Source: Actinomycetes bacterium (GTDB lineage: Bacteria; Actinomycetota; Actinomycetes; S36-B12; UBA10799). Taken from it: 16,486 nucleotides of DNA. This document shows positions 1 to 6,503 of this stretch, in pieces. The notes beneath the pieces are model-generated. The model had not been told where the DNA came from, did not search any database, and worked only from the letters and a program-made list of their open reading frames with translations. Each line of letters opens with the position of its first letter. The stretch's first letter is position 1. The DNA is taken from assembly GCA_029779995.1 (NCBI GenBank), contig JAKOZM010000351.1, positions 1 to 16,486 on the forward strand, written 5' to 3'. Both the position numbers and the translations under genes were made by a program.

Positions 1-188
1 ACCCCACACCGACTGTCGTTGCCCCGGTCGTTCCACCAGTGACTCCGCCAGTTACTCCACCGGTGACCGTCTACTACGCCAACTGCGATGCTGTGCGCGC
101 GGCCGGCGCGGCACCCATCTACGCCGGTCAGCCCGGGTACGGCCGGCACCTGGACCGTGACGGGGACGGTGTGGGCTGCGAGGAGTGA
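1..188 (+). CDS. C-terminal end of an excalibur-domain secreted/surface protein (5' partial)
   Basis: The reading frame is open from the left edge (first full codon at base 3) to a TGA at 186-188, so only the last 61 residues are seen. They start with a Pro/Thr/Val-rich low-complexity linker of about 20 residues. An excalibur calcium-binding domain follows: YYANCDAVRAAG near the start, an APIY...GYGRHLD core, and the terminal DRDGDGVGCE acidic loop with paired cysteines. In this family the Dx[DN]xDG loop resembles a calcium site, and the domain usually ends extracellular proteins of Gram-positives, often after a nuclease (thermonuclease-like) or other secreted domain. The N-terminal domain lies outside the window, so the enzymatic role is unknown. 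The domain call is firm and extracellular location is inferred from the family. Confidence 0.88.
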   Translation, partial: PTPTVVAPVVPPVTPPVTPPVTVYYANCDAVRAAGAAPIYAGQPGYGRHLDRDGDGVGCEE

Positions 189-401
189 GAGGGGCGATGA
201 CATTCCCCTGCCGAGGGCGCCTTCCTGGCAATGAGCGGTTCCGCGAGGAGCGGACGAGGCCTCATCTTCAGGATTCGAGCTTGCGGTGTGTCCGGGACCG
301 GTGTGCACGAAGACTTCCTTGTCCAGGCCCCAGCAGTGTCGGAACGAGTGTCACATTCTTGAGCGCTGGCAGCGTTCGCGGGACAGAGAATAGGTGACGC
401 G

Positions 402-453
402 TTACGTGACAGGATGTGTGGTGTTTGAGTGGCCCGTTACGGGTGTCACGTAA
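402..453. repeat. Inverted repeat TTACGTGACA / TGTCACGTAA with nested palindrome
   Basis: Bases 402-411 (TTACGTGACA) and 444-453 (TGTCACGTAA) are exact reverse complements 32 bases apart. Next to the right arm, 433-443 (CCCGTTACGGG) is itself a palindrome with 5-bp arms around one base. It lies about 75-125 bp upstream of the -10-like box of the DUF2510 gene, so it could be an operator, an RNA structure or a recombination site. The sequence does not decide between these. Confidence 0.5.
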
Positions 454-526
454 TCGGTCGTTTGTGTGATCCACGGACCCGGGCGAGCAAACCTCCACAG
501 GGACGAAGTGGGCTGGCCTGATTCAG

Positions 527-538
527 TAGAATAGATGC
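527..538 (+). promoter_or_regulatory. -10 box for a probable leaderless start at 539
   Basis: TAGAAT at 527-532 matches the TANNNT -10 consensus and is followed by exactly six bases before the GTG at 539. That would place the transcription start at or within a base of the start codon. No Shine-Dalgarno precedes the GTG and no good -35 hexamer is visible. The same TANNNT-N6-start geometry recurs at both divergent genes near 8317 and 8388, which strengthens the reading. Confidence 0.55.
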
Positions 539-1348
539 GTGGGGGCAGGCGAATCGGATGAGACCACGGGGAGGTCCGCGGGGTGGTATCCGGACTTGCG
601 AGATACGTCGACGGAACGGTTCTGGAACGGGTCCCAGTGGACCAACAGCACCCGGCCCGCTGGCGCAGTGGCCGGGGCGCCGGGCCAGCCAACCATAGGG
701 TCTTCGAGTCCGTCCCTGCCCGAGCTGGCATCGCCGAGCACGAGCGCACCTGCCTTCTGCTCTAATTGCGGGTCGCCGCTGGGGGATCAGCAACCTCGAT
801 TCTGCGGGCATTGCGGGAACCCCATCGCGCAGAATCCATCCCTTCCCTTGGCGGCTGCCCGTCTCCAGGTACAGGCAGATGGCCCCACCGACGGGAGGGT
901 CATACCGCCGGGTGAGTCGTCCACAGGATCGGATCAACCGGATTGGGCCCGGGTCGCGATCCTCACTTTCATCGGCGCGCTTGTCCTGGTGATCGGGGCA
1001 CTCATCGCAGGGAACTCAGGCACAAGCGGGAGGGCCGGAACCGGGGAGGAGCAGTCTTCCGTTGGTGAGGGATCTGACTATGCCAGCCTGATCGATGTCG
1101 AAGTCGAGAGTTGCGTAACCTATCTCTCTGCCCCCGCGCCCACCCTGCTGGTGACGAACAACTCAGACCAGAAACTGTTTGTCGGCGGGACCGTCGAATA
1201 TGTCCATGCCGGAGGCGGCGCCAGCGAAACATCAGGATTCAACGTGATCGCCTACCCTGGCAAGACAGTCAGGGTCAAGGGAGTCGCGGTCAGCGGGGAC
1301 TACGCCTACGCGCAGTGCAGCGTTATTGACGTGACTGCCGTCACGTAG
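539..1348 (+). CDS. DUF2510 / zinc-ribbon / single-pass membrane protein, function unknown
   Basis: 269 residues from a GTG at 539. The only nearby ATG (535) is out of frame and soon stops, and an in-frame stop at 527-529 bounds the start. Order of parts: a DUF2510-like segment (residues 15-35, GWYPDL...FWNGSQWT), a Pro/Ser linker, a double CxxC zinc ribbon (C74, C77, C89, C92), a second linker, one transmembrane helix at about 138-158 (VAILTFIGALVLVIGALIAG), then an approximately 110-residue C-terminal domain with two cysteines (about 192 and 261) that I do not recognise. Family knowledge: DUF2510 and zinc-ribbon heads sit on the cytoplasmic side of many actinobacterial membrane proteins. 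That predicts an N-in, C-out topology. It converges on the next gene, which has the same zinc-ribbon-TM-extracellular plan. The start probably lies on a leaderless mRNA. Confidence 0.85.
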   Translation: MGAGESDETTGRSAGWYPDLRDTSTERFWNGSQWTNSTRPAGAVAGAPGQPTIGSSSPSLPELASPSTSAPAFCSNCGSPLGDQQPRFCGHCGNPIAQNPSLPLAAARLQVQADGPTDGRVIPPGESSTGSDQPDWARVAILTFIGALVLVIGALIAGNSGTSGRAGTGEEQSSVGEGSDYASLIDVEVESCVTYLSAPAPTLLVTNNSDQKLFVGGTVEYVHAGGGASETSGFNVIAYPGKTVRVKGVAVSGDYAYAQCSVIDVTAVT

Positions 1349-1361
1349 GAGCGGGGCTCCT
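1329..1361. terminator. Two adjacent hairpins between convergent genes (candidate bidirectional terminator)
   Basis: The first hairpin is ACGTGAC-TGCC-GTCACGT at 1329-1346, inside the last codons of the plus-strand gene. The second is AGGAGC-GGG-GCTCCT at 1347-1361 and overlaps the TAG stop (1346-1348). Both stems are perfect. Neither has a U tract, which is common for GC-rich actinobacterial terminators but leaves function unproven. They lie between two converging genes (stops at 1348 and 1415). Confidence 0.45.
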
Positions 1362-1414
1362 GAGCTGAGCCAATTTGGACTGGGTGCCTGACCCACGCCC
1401 TGGGCCTCTCACGC

Positions 1415-2272
1415 TCAGCACTGTTGACCGAGTTCTGCCCACGTCTGCGTGTAGACGGTGCCGACGGGGTCGATGCCCATGTCCCGCTGGAAGTTGCGAA
1501 CGGCGTATTCGGTGTGCGTGCCGTACCACCCATCCACCTTGATGGTGTTGGTGTTGCTCTTGCCTGTGTATCCAAGTGAGTTGAGGATGCGCTGCACGTT
1601 GCTGACCGCGGTCTCGACGTCGGAGCCGGGGGCCGGGGGCTGTGAGGAGACGCTGAGCGCGTCATTGAAGGGGAATGGCTCCCCGTCGCAGGGGTCGAAC
1701 GACACCACACTGGCGACGGGGGGCTTCTCTGACGTGACATCTGCGTACTCACTCACACCTGCAGCATCACTTGGTGGCGTCGTCTGGGCGCTGGGGGTGG
1801 TCGATGCCGGTGGGGTCACGATGGCGCCTTGTCCGAACTCACTCGATGACGGGCTCGCCGACACAGTCGGCTGATCAGTTCCCCTCGACGTGGCCAAGAC
1901 GACAACCCCGACGAGCATGAGAGCAGCTGCTACCGCCACCGCGACCCACATGCCCGTGCGCGATTTCGGGGGCGTTGAGGCGGCGAGATCGTGTCCGCCG
2001 GCCAGGGGGGCCTCGTTCGCGGTCGCAACGCTCGGGACGATCGGCGCAAGGACTTCCGGCTCCGTCCCTGGCGTCTGGTCCAACGGGGCAGGCACTATTG
2101 CGGTTGGCAGTTCACCCTCTTGCCCCGCCGGCAGCTCAGGGGTTTCAGCAGCGGGAGCGCCGGCCGAGACGTCCAGATCGGACACGTCAGGGAACGGGGA
2201 GCCGCAGTTCGTACAGAACTTGTGGTCAGCTTCCCGCGTACTTCCGCAGTTCGTGCAGAACCGCTGGCTCAT
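1415..2272 (-). CDS. Zinc-ribbon / single-pass membrane protein with C-terminal peptidoglycan-binding domain
   Basis: 285 residues from an ATG at 2272. The N-terminus is a double CxxC zinc ribbon (C6, C9, C20, C23, FCTNCG repeated). An acidic Pro/Ala linker leads to one transmembrane helix at about 108-128, then a Ser/Thr/Pro-rich extracytoplasmic stalk. Residues 222-282 resemble a PG_binding_1 domain: VQRILNSLGY, then VDGWYGTHTEYAVRNFQRDMGI. In that family the xDGxxGxxTxxAVxxFQ pattern marks the peptidoglycan-binding three-helix fold. Predicted role: an envelope protein holding a cytoplasmic zinc ribbon on the membrane while its outer domain contacts the cell wall. The ligand of the ribbon is unknown. 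No Shine-Dalgarno or TANNNT box is obvious at the start. The layout parallels the converging DUF2510 protein. Confidence 0.85.
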   Translation of the reverse strand: MSQRFCTNCGSTREADHKFCTNCGSPFPDVSDLDVSAGAPAAETPELPAGQEGELPTAIVPAPLDQTPGTEPEVLAPIVPSVATANEAPLAGGHDLAASTPPKSRTGMWVAVAVAAALMLVGVVVLATSRGTDQPTVSASPSSSEFGQGAIVTPPASTTPSAQTTPPSDAAGVSEYADVTSEKPPVASVVSFDPCDGEPFPFNDALSVSSQPPAPGSDVETAVSNVQRILNSLGYTGKSNTNTIKVDGWYGTHTEYAVRNFQRDMGIDPVGTVYTQTWAELGQQC

Positions 2273-2454
2273 GCTGACACGACGCGAACTACCCGGAGAT
2301 CACGAGCACGCTGGGGGCCCCGCGTCGATCCAGCCAAGCGACCTTGACACTTCCCACCGCGCCGAGCATCGCTCATGGATCCGATCCCCCTCTTGCTACC
2401 TGGGCGTCCTGCAAGCCTACCGCTGGTCACCTGCGGGGCCGCGGTTGTGGCGGG

Positions 2455-2490
2455 TAGATTCTGACTATCCAATAGGGAGGGGGCCGCACG
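2455..2490 (+). promoter_or_regulatory. Candidate -10 box and ribosome binding site for the secreted protein
   Basis: TAGATT at 2455-2460 would give a start of transcription near 2467. A strong purine-rich Shine-Dalgarno, GGGAGGGGG at 2475-2483, lies 7 bases before the GTG at 2491 and decides that start. No convincing -35 is visible. Confidence 0.45.
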
Positions 2491-2946
2491 GTGAATCACG
2501 CGGGACGTCTGCTGTCGGCACCCTTGCTGGCCGGCACCTTCCTCGCTACAGGTGCCAGCGCGGCGATGGCAGGAGACCTGTGGGTTGAACGCGATCAGGG
2601 CTCTCCACGCGAGATCGTCTACGTGTCCTACGACCCGAGCACCGGCGTCATGAAAGCTGGCGGGTTCACGTATGCAACCGACGGCGCTCCTTGGTGTTTC
2701 ACCGGCCGACCCATTAGTCAAGGACGGTACTCCGGCGTGACGCAGACCCTGCCGGGCGAGGGCTCAACCACCGGAAGCCGGTACAAGATGCGCCTGCACT
2801 TGTCCCGCAACCCCGACTTCCCGGGCTGGCTTCGGATCCAGACCAGCAAGTACTTCTGGGGCAGCCAAGGTGGATGGTTGAAGAAGTCCTCGAACCGGTC
2901 TTGGACGTCGACAATCGTGGGTGCGTGCGAAGACGGGTACTGGTAG
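2491..2946 (+). CDS. Small secreted protein, family not recognised
   Basis: 151 residues from a GTG at 2491, chosen for the strong GGGAGGGGG ribosome site just upstream. Residues 1-27 form a Sec signal peptide: a short Arg-containing n-region, a hydrophobic core LLSAPLLAGTFLATGASA and an AMA cleavage site before Gly28. The mature part is about 124 residues, with no membrane segment. It is rich in Gly, Ser, Trp and Tyr and has two cysteines (in APWCFTG and near the C-terminus in GACEDGYW) that could form one disulfide. I considered lactococcin-972-like bacteriocins, but the pattern does not match well enough to name it. It stands alone: divergent from the zinc-ribbon gene and convergent with the resolvase. 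Secretion is well supported; function is unknown. Confidence 0.75.
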   Translation: MNHAGRLLSAPLLAGTFLATGASAAMAGDLWVERDQGSPREIVYVSYDPSTGVMKAGGFTYATDGAPWCFTGRPISQGRYSGVTQTLPGEGSTTGSRYKMRLHLSRNPDFPGWLRIQTSKYFWGSQGGWLKKSSNRSWTSTIVGACEDGYW

Positions 2947-2994
2947 GACCGGCGTCGGCACTTGGGAAGTCCGGTGCCACGAGCGAAACTCACT

Positions 2995-3549
2995 TCACGG
3001 AGAGCTGCGCAGATGTTGGTAAAGCGTCTCCCTGCTCACCCCGTACTCCCGGGCCAGCGCGGCCTTCGTCTCCCCGGCGGCCAGCCGTTCCCGGATCTCG
3101 GCGACCTGCTGGTCGGTTAGGGCCTTCTTGCGGCCGGTGTACACGCCGCGCTTCTTGGCCGCGGCGATGCCCTCCATCTGCCGTTCCCGGATCAGCGCCC
3201 GTTCGAACTCGGCGAAGGATCCCATGATGGATAGCAGCAGGGTGGCCATGGGGGAGTCGTCGCCGGTGAAGGTCAGGCTCTCCTTGACGAACTCGACCCG
3301 CACCCCCCGGCCGGTCAGGGTGCGCACGAGCTGGCGCAGGTCGTCGAGGTTGCGGGCCAGCCGGTCCATGGAGTGCACCACGATGGTGTCGCCGGCGCGC
3401 ACGTACTCCAGCAGCTCGGCGAGTGCGGGGCGGTGGGTGTTCTTGCCGGAGATCTTGTCGGCGAAGACGCGGTCGACGGGGATGCCGTCGAGTTGGCGGT
3501 CGAGGTTCTGGTCGATGGTGCTGACGCGGGTGTAGCCGACGCGAGCCAT
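2995..3549 (-). CDS. Serine recombinase of the Tn3-resolvase/DNA-invertase family
   Basis: 184 residues from an ATG at 3549, with a GGAAGGA Shine-Dalgarno ending 8 bases upstream. The N-terminal catalytic domain is complete: GYTRVS with nucleophile S10 and R8, ISGK, then MDRLARN with R63 and R66 (equivalent to the paired active-site arginines of gamma-delta resolvase). The SFAEFERALIRERQ long helix leads to a C-terminal helix-turn-helix (about 144-182, ALAREYGVSRETLYQHL) that should bind the recombination site. Length is typical for a small resolvase. These enzymes cut, form a Ser-phosphate and exchange strands at a res or inversion site, resolving cointegrates or plasmid dimers. No transposase gene is nearby, so this is either a solitary multimer-resolution gene of a plasmid/ICE or a transposon remnant. 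TGTC-based repeats lie just upstream. Confidence 0.93.
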   Translation of the reverse strand: MARVGYTRVSTIDQNLDRQLDGIPVDRVFADKISGKNTHRPALAELLEYVRAGDTIVVHSMDRLARNLDDLRQLVRTLTGRGVRVEFVKESLTFTGDDSPMATLLLSIMGSFAEFERALIRERQMEGIAAAKKRGVYTGRKKALTDQQVAEIRERLAAGETKAALAREYGVSRETLYQHLRSSP

Positions 3550-3577
3550 GAGCCCTGTCCTTCCATTGACGTGGATG

Positions 3578-3690
3578 TGTCAGGTTGGACTCTATGACCT
3601 GGGTGCGACATCGCCCGGAGGTGTCAGGAATCGGCGTTTCGGACCCTATCCGGACGGGCTTTGTCGGGGGTGCCTGACGTCAGGTTGGGG
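3578..3690. other. Candidate resolvase (res) site upstream of the recombinase gene
   Basis: The 113 bp upstream of the resolvase carry repeated TGTC half-sites. Two segments of equal length (33 bp) start with TGTCAGG: 3578-3610, ending GACA, and 3622-3654, ending GGAC. A third copy of the core, CGTCAGGTTGG, begins at 3678 inside a perfect 12-bp palindrome, CCTGACGTCAGG (3673-3684). Tn3-family res sites consist of two or three imperfect TGTC...GACA dyads next to tnpR, so position and motif fit. Exact subsite boundaries are inferred. Confidence 0.4.
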
Positions 3691-3693
3691 TGT

Positions 3694-3716
3694 AGGTGGG
3701 TGGACAGCCGCCACCT
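3694..3716 (-). terminator. Weak hairpin downstream of res
   Basis: AGGTGG (3694-3699) and CCACCT (3711-3716) are exact inverted repeats around an 11-base loop, 34 bp past the stop of the restriction gene. There is no T tract on the minus strand after it. It may be a rho-independent-like terminator for the mod-res operon or simply part of the recombination region. Confidence 0.25.
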
Positions 3717-3749
3717 CAACGAGGCGACTCCTAACTAACACTTAGGTGA

Positions 3750-6503
3750 CTACGGGCCGCCCGGTGATGGCTCGATGAGGACGCTCGGGTCGTGGTGGAA
3801 CAAGTAGTCCACCTTCAGGGCGTGGAAGTGAGCCTTCCCGAACTGGATCTTCCACCCCTCGGACTCCCACTGAAGTTTCTCGATGTCGTCTGTGCCCTTG
3901 GTCTCGCGGACGAGGTAGAGCCGTTGCCCGTCGGCTTCGTTGCGGACGAGAGCCCAGTCGGGGTTGTACTTGCCGAGGGGTGTGTCGATCTTGAACCAGT
4001 GCGGAAGTTTCAAGAAGAGCGGGACGTCCTTGCGATCCTCGAGGAACTTCGCGAACATCACTTCGACCTGGGAGTCGCACACGACTCGGTCGGTCACGCT
4101 CTTGCTCACCGGCACAACGAAGTCGGGCTTCGCGACTGTCTCGTCTTGGTGGGCTGTCTCAAACAGTTCGGCCTCCCACCGCTCGCTGCCCTTGGGTGTG
4201 TAGACGATCCCTTTGGCGACCTCGTTGTACAGGGCCTGGTTGATCGCCGCCTCGACCCTGTCGATAAACACCGAGGGGTTCACCTTCACCTGGTCTAGTA
4301 CGTCGCACTCCTTCAGGATGCGCACGATCGTCGCTCGCGAGAGGGGGACCCGTCGGCTCAGTTCTCCCAGGACGTCGGGAAGTTTGCGAGTGGCTTCGAC
4401 CTCGACCGCTCCCCGGTCGCGCGCGTCTCCTGCACCGACGCCAGTCGCCTTGATGTCCACCTCCGTCTTGGAGATGCGGAACTTGATCGGTTCGAGTTCC
4501 TCCATGGCGTTGATGCGCTTGATCGCCTCAGCGACGACGTCATCGGTCTCGAACTGGAGCTGGTACGTCGTCTTGCGGGAGATCCGCTCCCACAGCTGCC
4601 GGAAGATCGGATCCTTGAGGACCTCTTCCTTCAGCCGAATCTTGGTCTTCTTCCTAACGTCAATGATGCGGCCAGTGAAGCGGACGCCGGTCTCCTCCTC
4701 GATCTCCTTCTGCAGCGCACCAGCGAATGTGGAGAAGTCCTCGTGGGCGACCACCGTCAGCATGTTGACGTCGTCGACCCGGCAGCGTTCACCGTTGTCC
4801 ATGACGGGAAGCCGGAGGCCGCGGCCGATTTGCTGACGCTTGCGCATCTCGGACTTCCCGTCCTGCAGGTTGCAGATCGTGAAGACGTTGGGGTTGTCCC
4901 AACCTTCGACGAGGGCGGAGTGACTGAAGATGAAGCGCAACGGCTCGTCGAAACTGAGGAGCTTCTCCTTGTTCCGCATGATGCGTTCAAATGCACTCTC
5001 GGCGTCCTTTGTATCCCGGCCGAATGTGATGTCTTTGGGAACGCCCTTGGCGGTGGTGGCGAAGTAGCCGTCATGGACGTCCCTGACGTCGGGCATTCCG
5101 AGCGCGAGGAAGCGTCCGTCGGTCTTGAAGAACTCATACTCCTGCTCGAACCACTGGCGGAACTTTGCATCCTCTGGGGCGTAGTTCGCGACCCTGTCGA
5201 TGAAGAACAGGGTGAGTGGCTTGATGGCGGCGGGAACCAGTCCACGCCGCTTCTGGAGTTTGAGTTGCAGTTCCTTCTCGAAGTGATTCTCGATCGCCTG
5301 GCGGATCATGAGCCGCTGGTGTTGTTCAGTCTCGCTTCCGGTGCCCAGGCCTGCATGGACATGGCGGCCGTTGCTGAACTCGACGTAGCCTGGCCGCCCA
5401 TCCTGCCCAGCGTGGATGTCCTCGATCGTCCAGCCCTTGTAGACCGAGCGCTGCCCACTCTCGTCGTGCAGATCCATGTCCTTGCGGAGTGCGACCTGCG
5501 TGAGTTTCGTGCCCTGCTTCGTGGCCTTGTGAATCCTCGCCGTGGCGGTGACCCCGCCTGGTGTCGCGTTGACCTTTGTGACCTCTACGTAGGCGTCGTT
5601 GAGGTCCTCGTCCTTGGTCACGGACAGGACTCCGATTCGCTTCACGAGGCGGAGGTCGTAGGCGTCGACCGGCGTCAATCGGTAGACGAGGTGTTTGAGG
5701 TCCTTGTGTGTCGCCGAGTAGCGGAGTCTGAAGAGCGGCGACAGGGACCGGATGGCTTCCTGCCGGATCGGCGTCTCCATGTTCTGCGGCTCGTCCATGA
5801 TGACGATCGGGTGGCAGGCTCGGAGGTACTCGATCGGTGCGTATCCATTGAGCCGGTCCGGGTCGACCTTGTTCATGATGTTCGTCTCCTTGGTGAAGGA
5901 GTCGATGTTGATCACCATGATCTGCACGTGCGACGAGGTTGCGAACTGGTGCACCCGAGTCGGGGAACGAGAGTCCCAGACGTATGAGTCAAACTGCAGT
6001 CCGTCATAGAGACCTCGGATATGTTCCTTCAGCATCCGGAGACTGGACAGCACACCTTCACGGATCGCCACGCTCGGCACCACGACGACGAACTTCGTCC
6101 AGCCGTACTTCCGATTGAGTTCGGCGATCGTCCGGAGGTAGACGTAGGTCTTCCCCGTACCGGTCTCCATCTCGATGCTGTAGTCGAGACCATCCGACCC
6201 GAACACAAAGTCCGTCCTGAGGTCCCCGTCGATCGCCACCCGCTGTGACCCGTCGTCCAGTAGGACGGGCCGGTCCTGCACGCGGCGCAGGTTCGTCTCC
6301 AGGGTGGTGTCGGCGATCTCGAGCGAGTTTCCGAAAACGACCTGATCGAATAGCGCCCTCTGCCCTTCTGACTTGAGCTCGGGTTCTGAGGCCGTGAGCG
6401 CTCGAGCTAGCCCCTCCTGACCCGCGAAGAGTTCGACGACACTCGAGATGGCGTCGACCTGGTACGGCTGGTTTGCATCGAACTTGATCTCGACGAGCGT
6501 CAT
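3750..6503 (-). CDS. res: Type III restriction enzyme, Res subunit (SF2 helicase + PD-(D/E)XK endonuclease)
   Basis: 917 residues, the usual size for a type III Res. ATP-dependent translocase motifs in order: Walker A with TGTGKT at 114-119, VVVPSVAIREG at 140-150, the DEAD-box variant MDEPQ with D237/E238, SAT at 263-265, motif V EGWDNPN around W535, and motif VI RQQIGRGLRL around R561 and R564. The C-terminal nuclease is recognisable as NPDW (D849) followed by RETKG (E867, K869), a PD-(D/E)XK core. With Mod it forms the complex that cuts near unmodified, oppositely oriented recognition sites after ATP-driven communication along DNA. The start ATG overlaps the mod stop (ATGA at 6503), so the two are translationally coupled. 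All key residues are present, with no frameshift, so it should be active. Confidence 0.95.
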   Translation of the reverse strand: MTLVEIKFDANQPYQVDAISSVVELFAGQEGLARALTASEPELKSEGQRALFDQVVFGNSLEIADTTLETNLRRVQDRPVLLDDGSQRVAIDGDLRTDFVFGSDGLDYSIEMETGTGKTYVYLRTIAELNRKYGWTKFVVVVPSVAIREGVLSSLRMLKEHIRGLYDGLQFDSYVWDSRSPTRVHQFATSSHVQIMVINIDSFTKETNIMNKVDPDRLNGYAPIEYLRACHPIVIMDEPQNMETPIRQEAIRSLSPLFRLRYSATHKDLKHLVYRLTPVDAYDLRLVKRIGVLSVTKDEDLNDAYVEVTKVNATPGGVTATARIHKATKQGTKLTQVALRKDMDLHDESGQRSVYKGWTIEDIHAGQDGRPGYVEFSNGRHVHAGLGTGSETEQHQRLMIRQAIENHFEKELQLKLQKRRGLVPAAIKPLTLFFIDRVANYAPEDAKFRQWFEQEYEFFKTDGRFLALGMPDVRDVHDGYFATTAKGVPKDITFGRDTKDAESAFERIMRNKEKLLSFDEPLRFIFSHSALVEGWDNPNVFTICNLQDGKSEMRKRQQIGRGLRLPVMDNGERCRVDDVNMLTVVAHEDFSTFAGALQKEIEEETGVRFTGRIIDVRKKTKIRLKEEVLKDPIFRQLWERISRKTTYQLQFETDDVVAEAIKRINAMEELEPIKFRISKTEVDIKATGVGAGDARDRGAVEVEATRKLPDVLGELSRRVPLSRATIVRILKECDVLDQVKVNPSVFIDRVEAAINQALYNEVAKGIVYTPKGSERWEAELFETAHQDETVAKPDFVVPVSKSVTDRVVCDSQVEVMFAKFLEDRKDVPLFLKLPHWFKIDTPLGKYNPDWALVRNEADGQRLYLVRETKGTDDIEKLQWESEGWKIQFGKAHFHALKVDYLFHHDPSVLIEPSPGGP

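Larger units (their letters stand above)
189..538. other. 350-bp intergenic stretch without a convincing gene
   Basis: Between the excalibur stop and the next start I see no reading frame with recognisable protein features. Short ORFs here are Arg/Cys/Pro-rich and have no credible start signals. What the stretch does hold is a 10-bp perfect inverted repeat at 402-411/444-453 with a smaller palindrome inside it, and a TAGAAT box at 527-532 just before the next gene. No clear transcription terminator follows the excalibur stop. Confidence 0.6.

Noticed and set aside
185..397. Short plus-strand ORF after the excalibur gene
   Set aside because: Arg-rich, no ribosome site of its own, no domain; it overlaps the previous stop and looks like noise.
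1890..2588. Plus-strand frame spanning the zinc-ribbon gene, the intergenic region and the secreted-protein start
   Set aside because: It overlaps two better-supported genes and has no domain.
2957..2978. GGCAC...GTGCC stem between the secreted protein and the resolvase
   Set aside because: Arms of only five bases with a long loop and no T tract; too weak to call a terminator.
2995..3549. IS607-type transposase
   Set aside because: IS607 TnpA has an N-terminal MerR-like DNA-binding domain. Here the catalytic domain is N-terminal and the HTH C-terminal, as in resolvases and invertases.
4743..5987. Long plus-strand open frame antisense to res
   Set aside because: It mirrors the Res coding frame and lacks motifs and a credible start.
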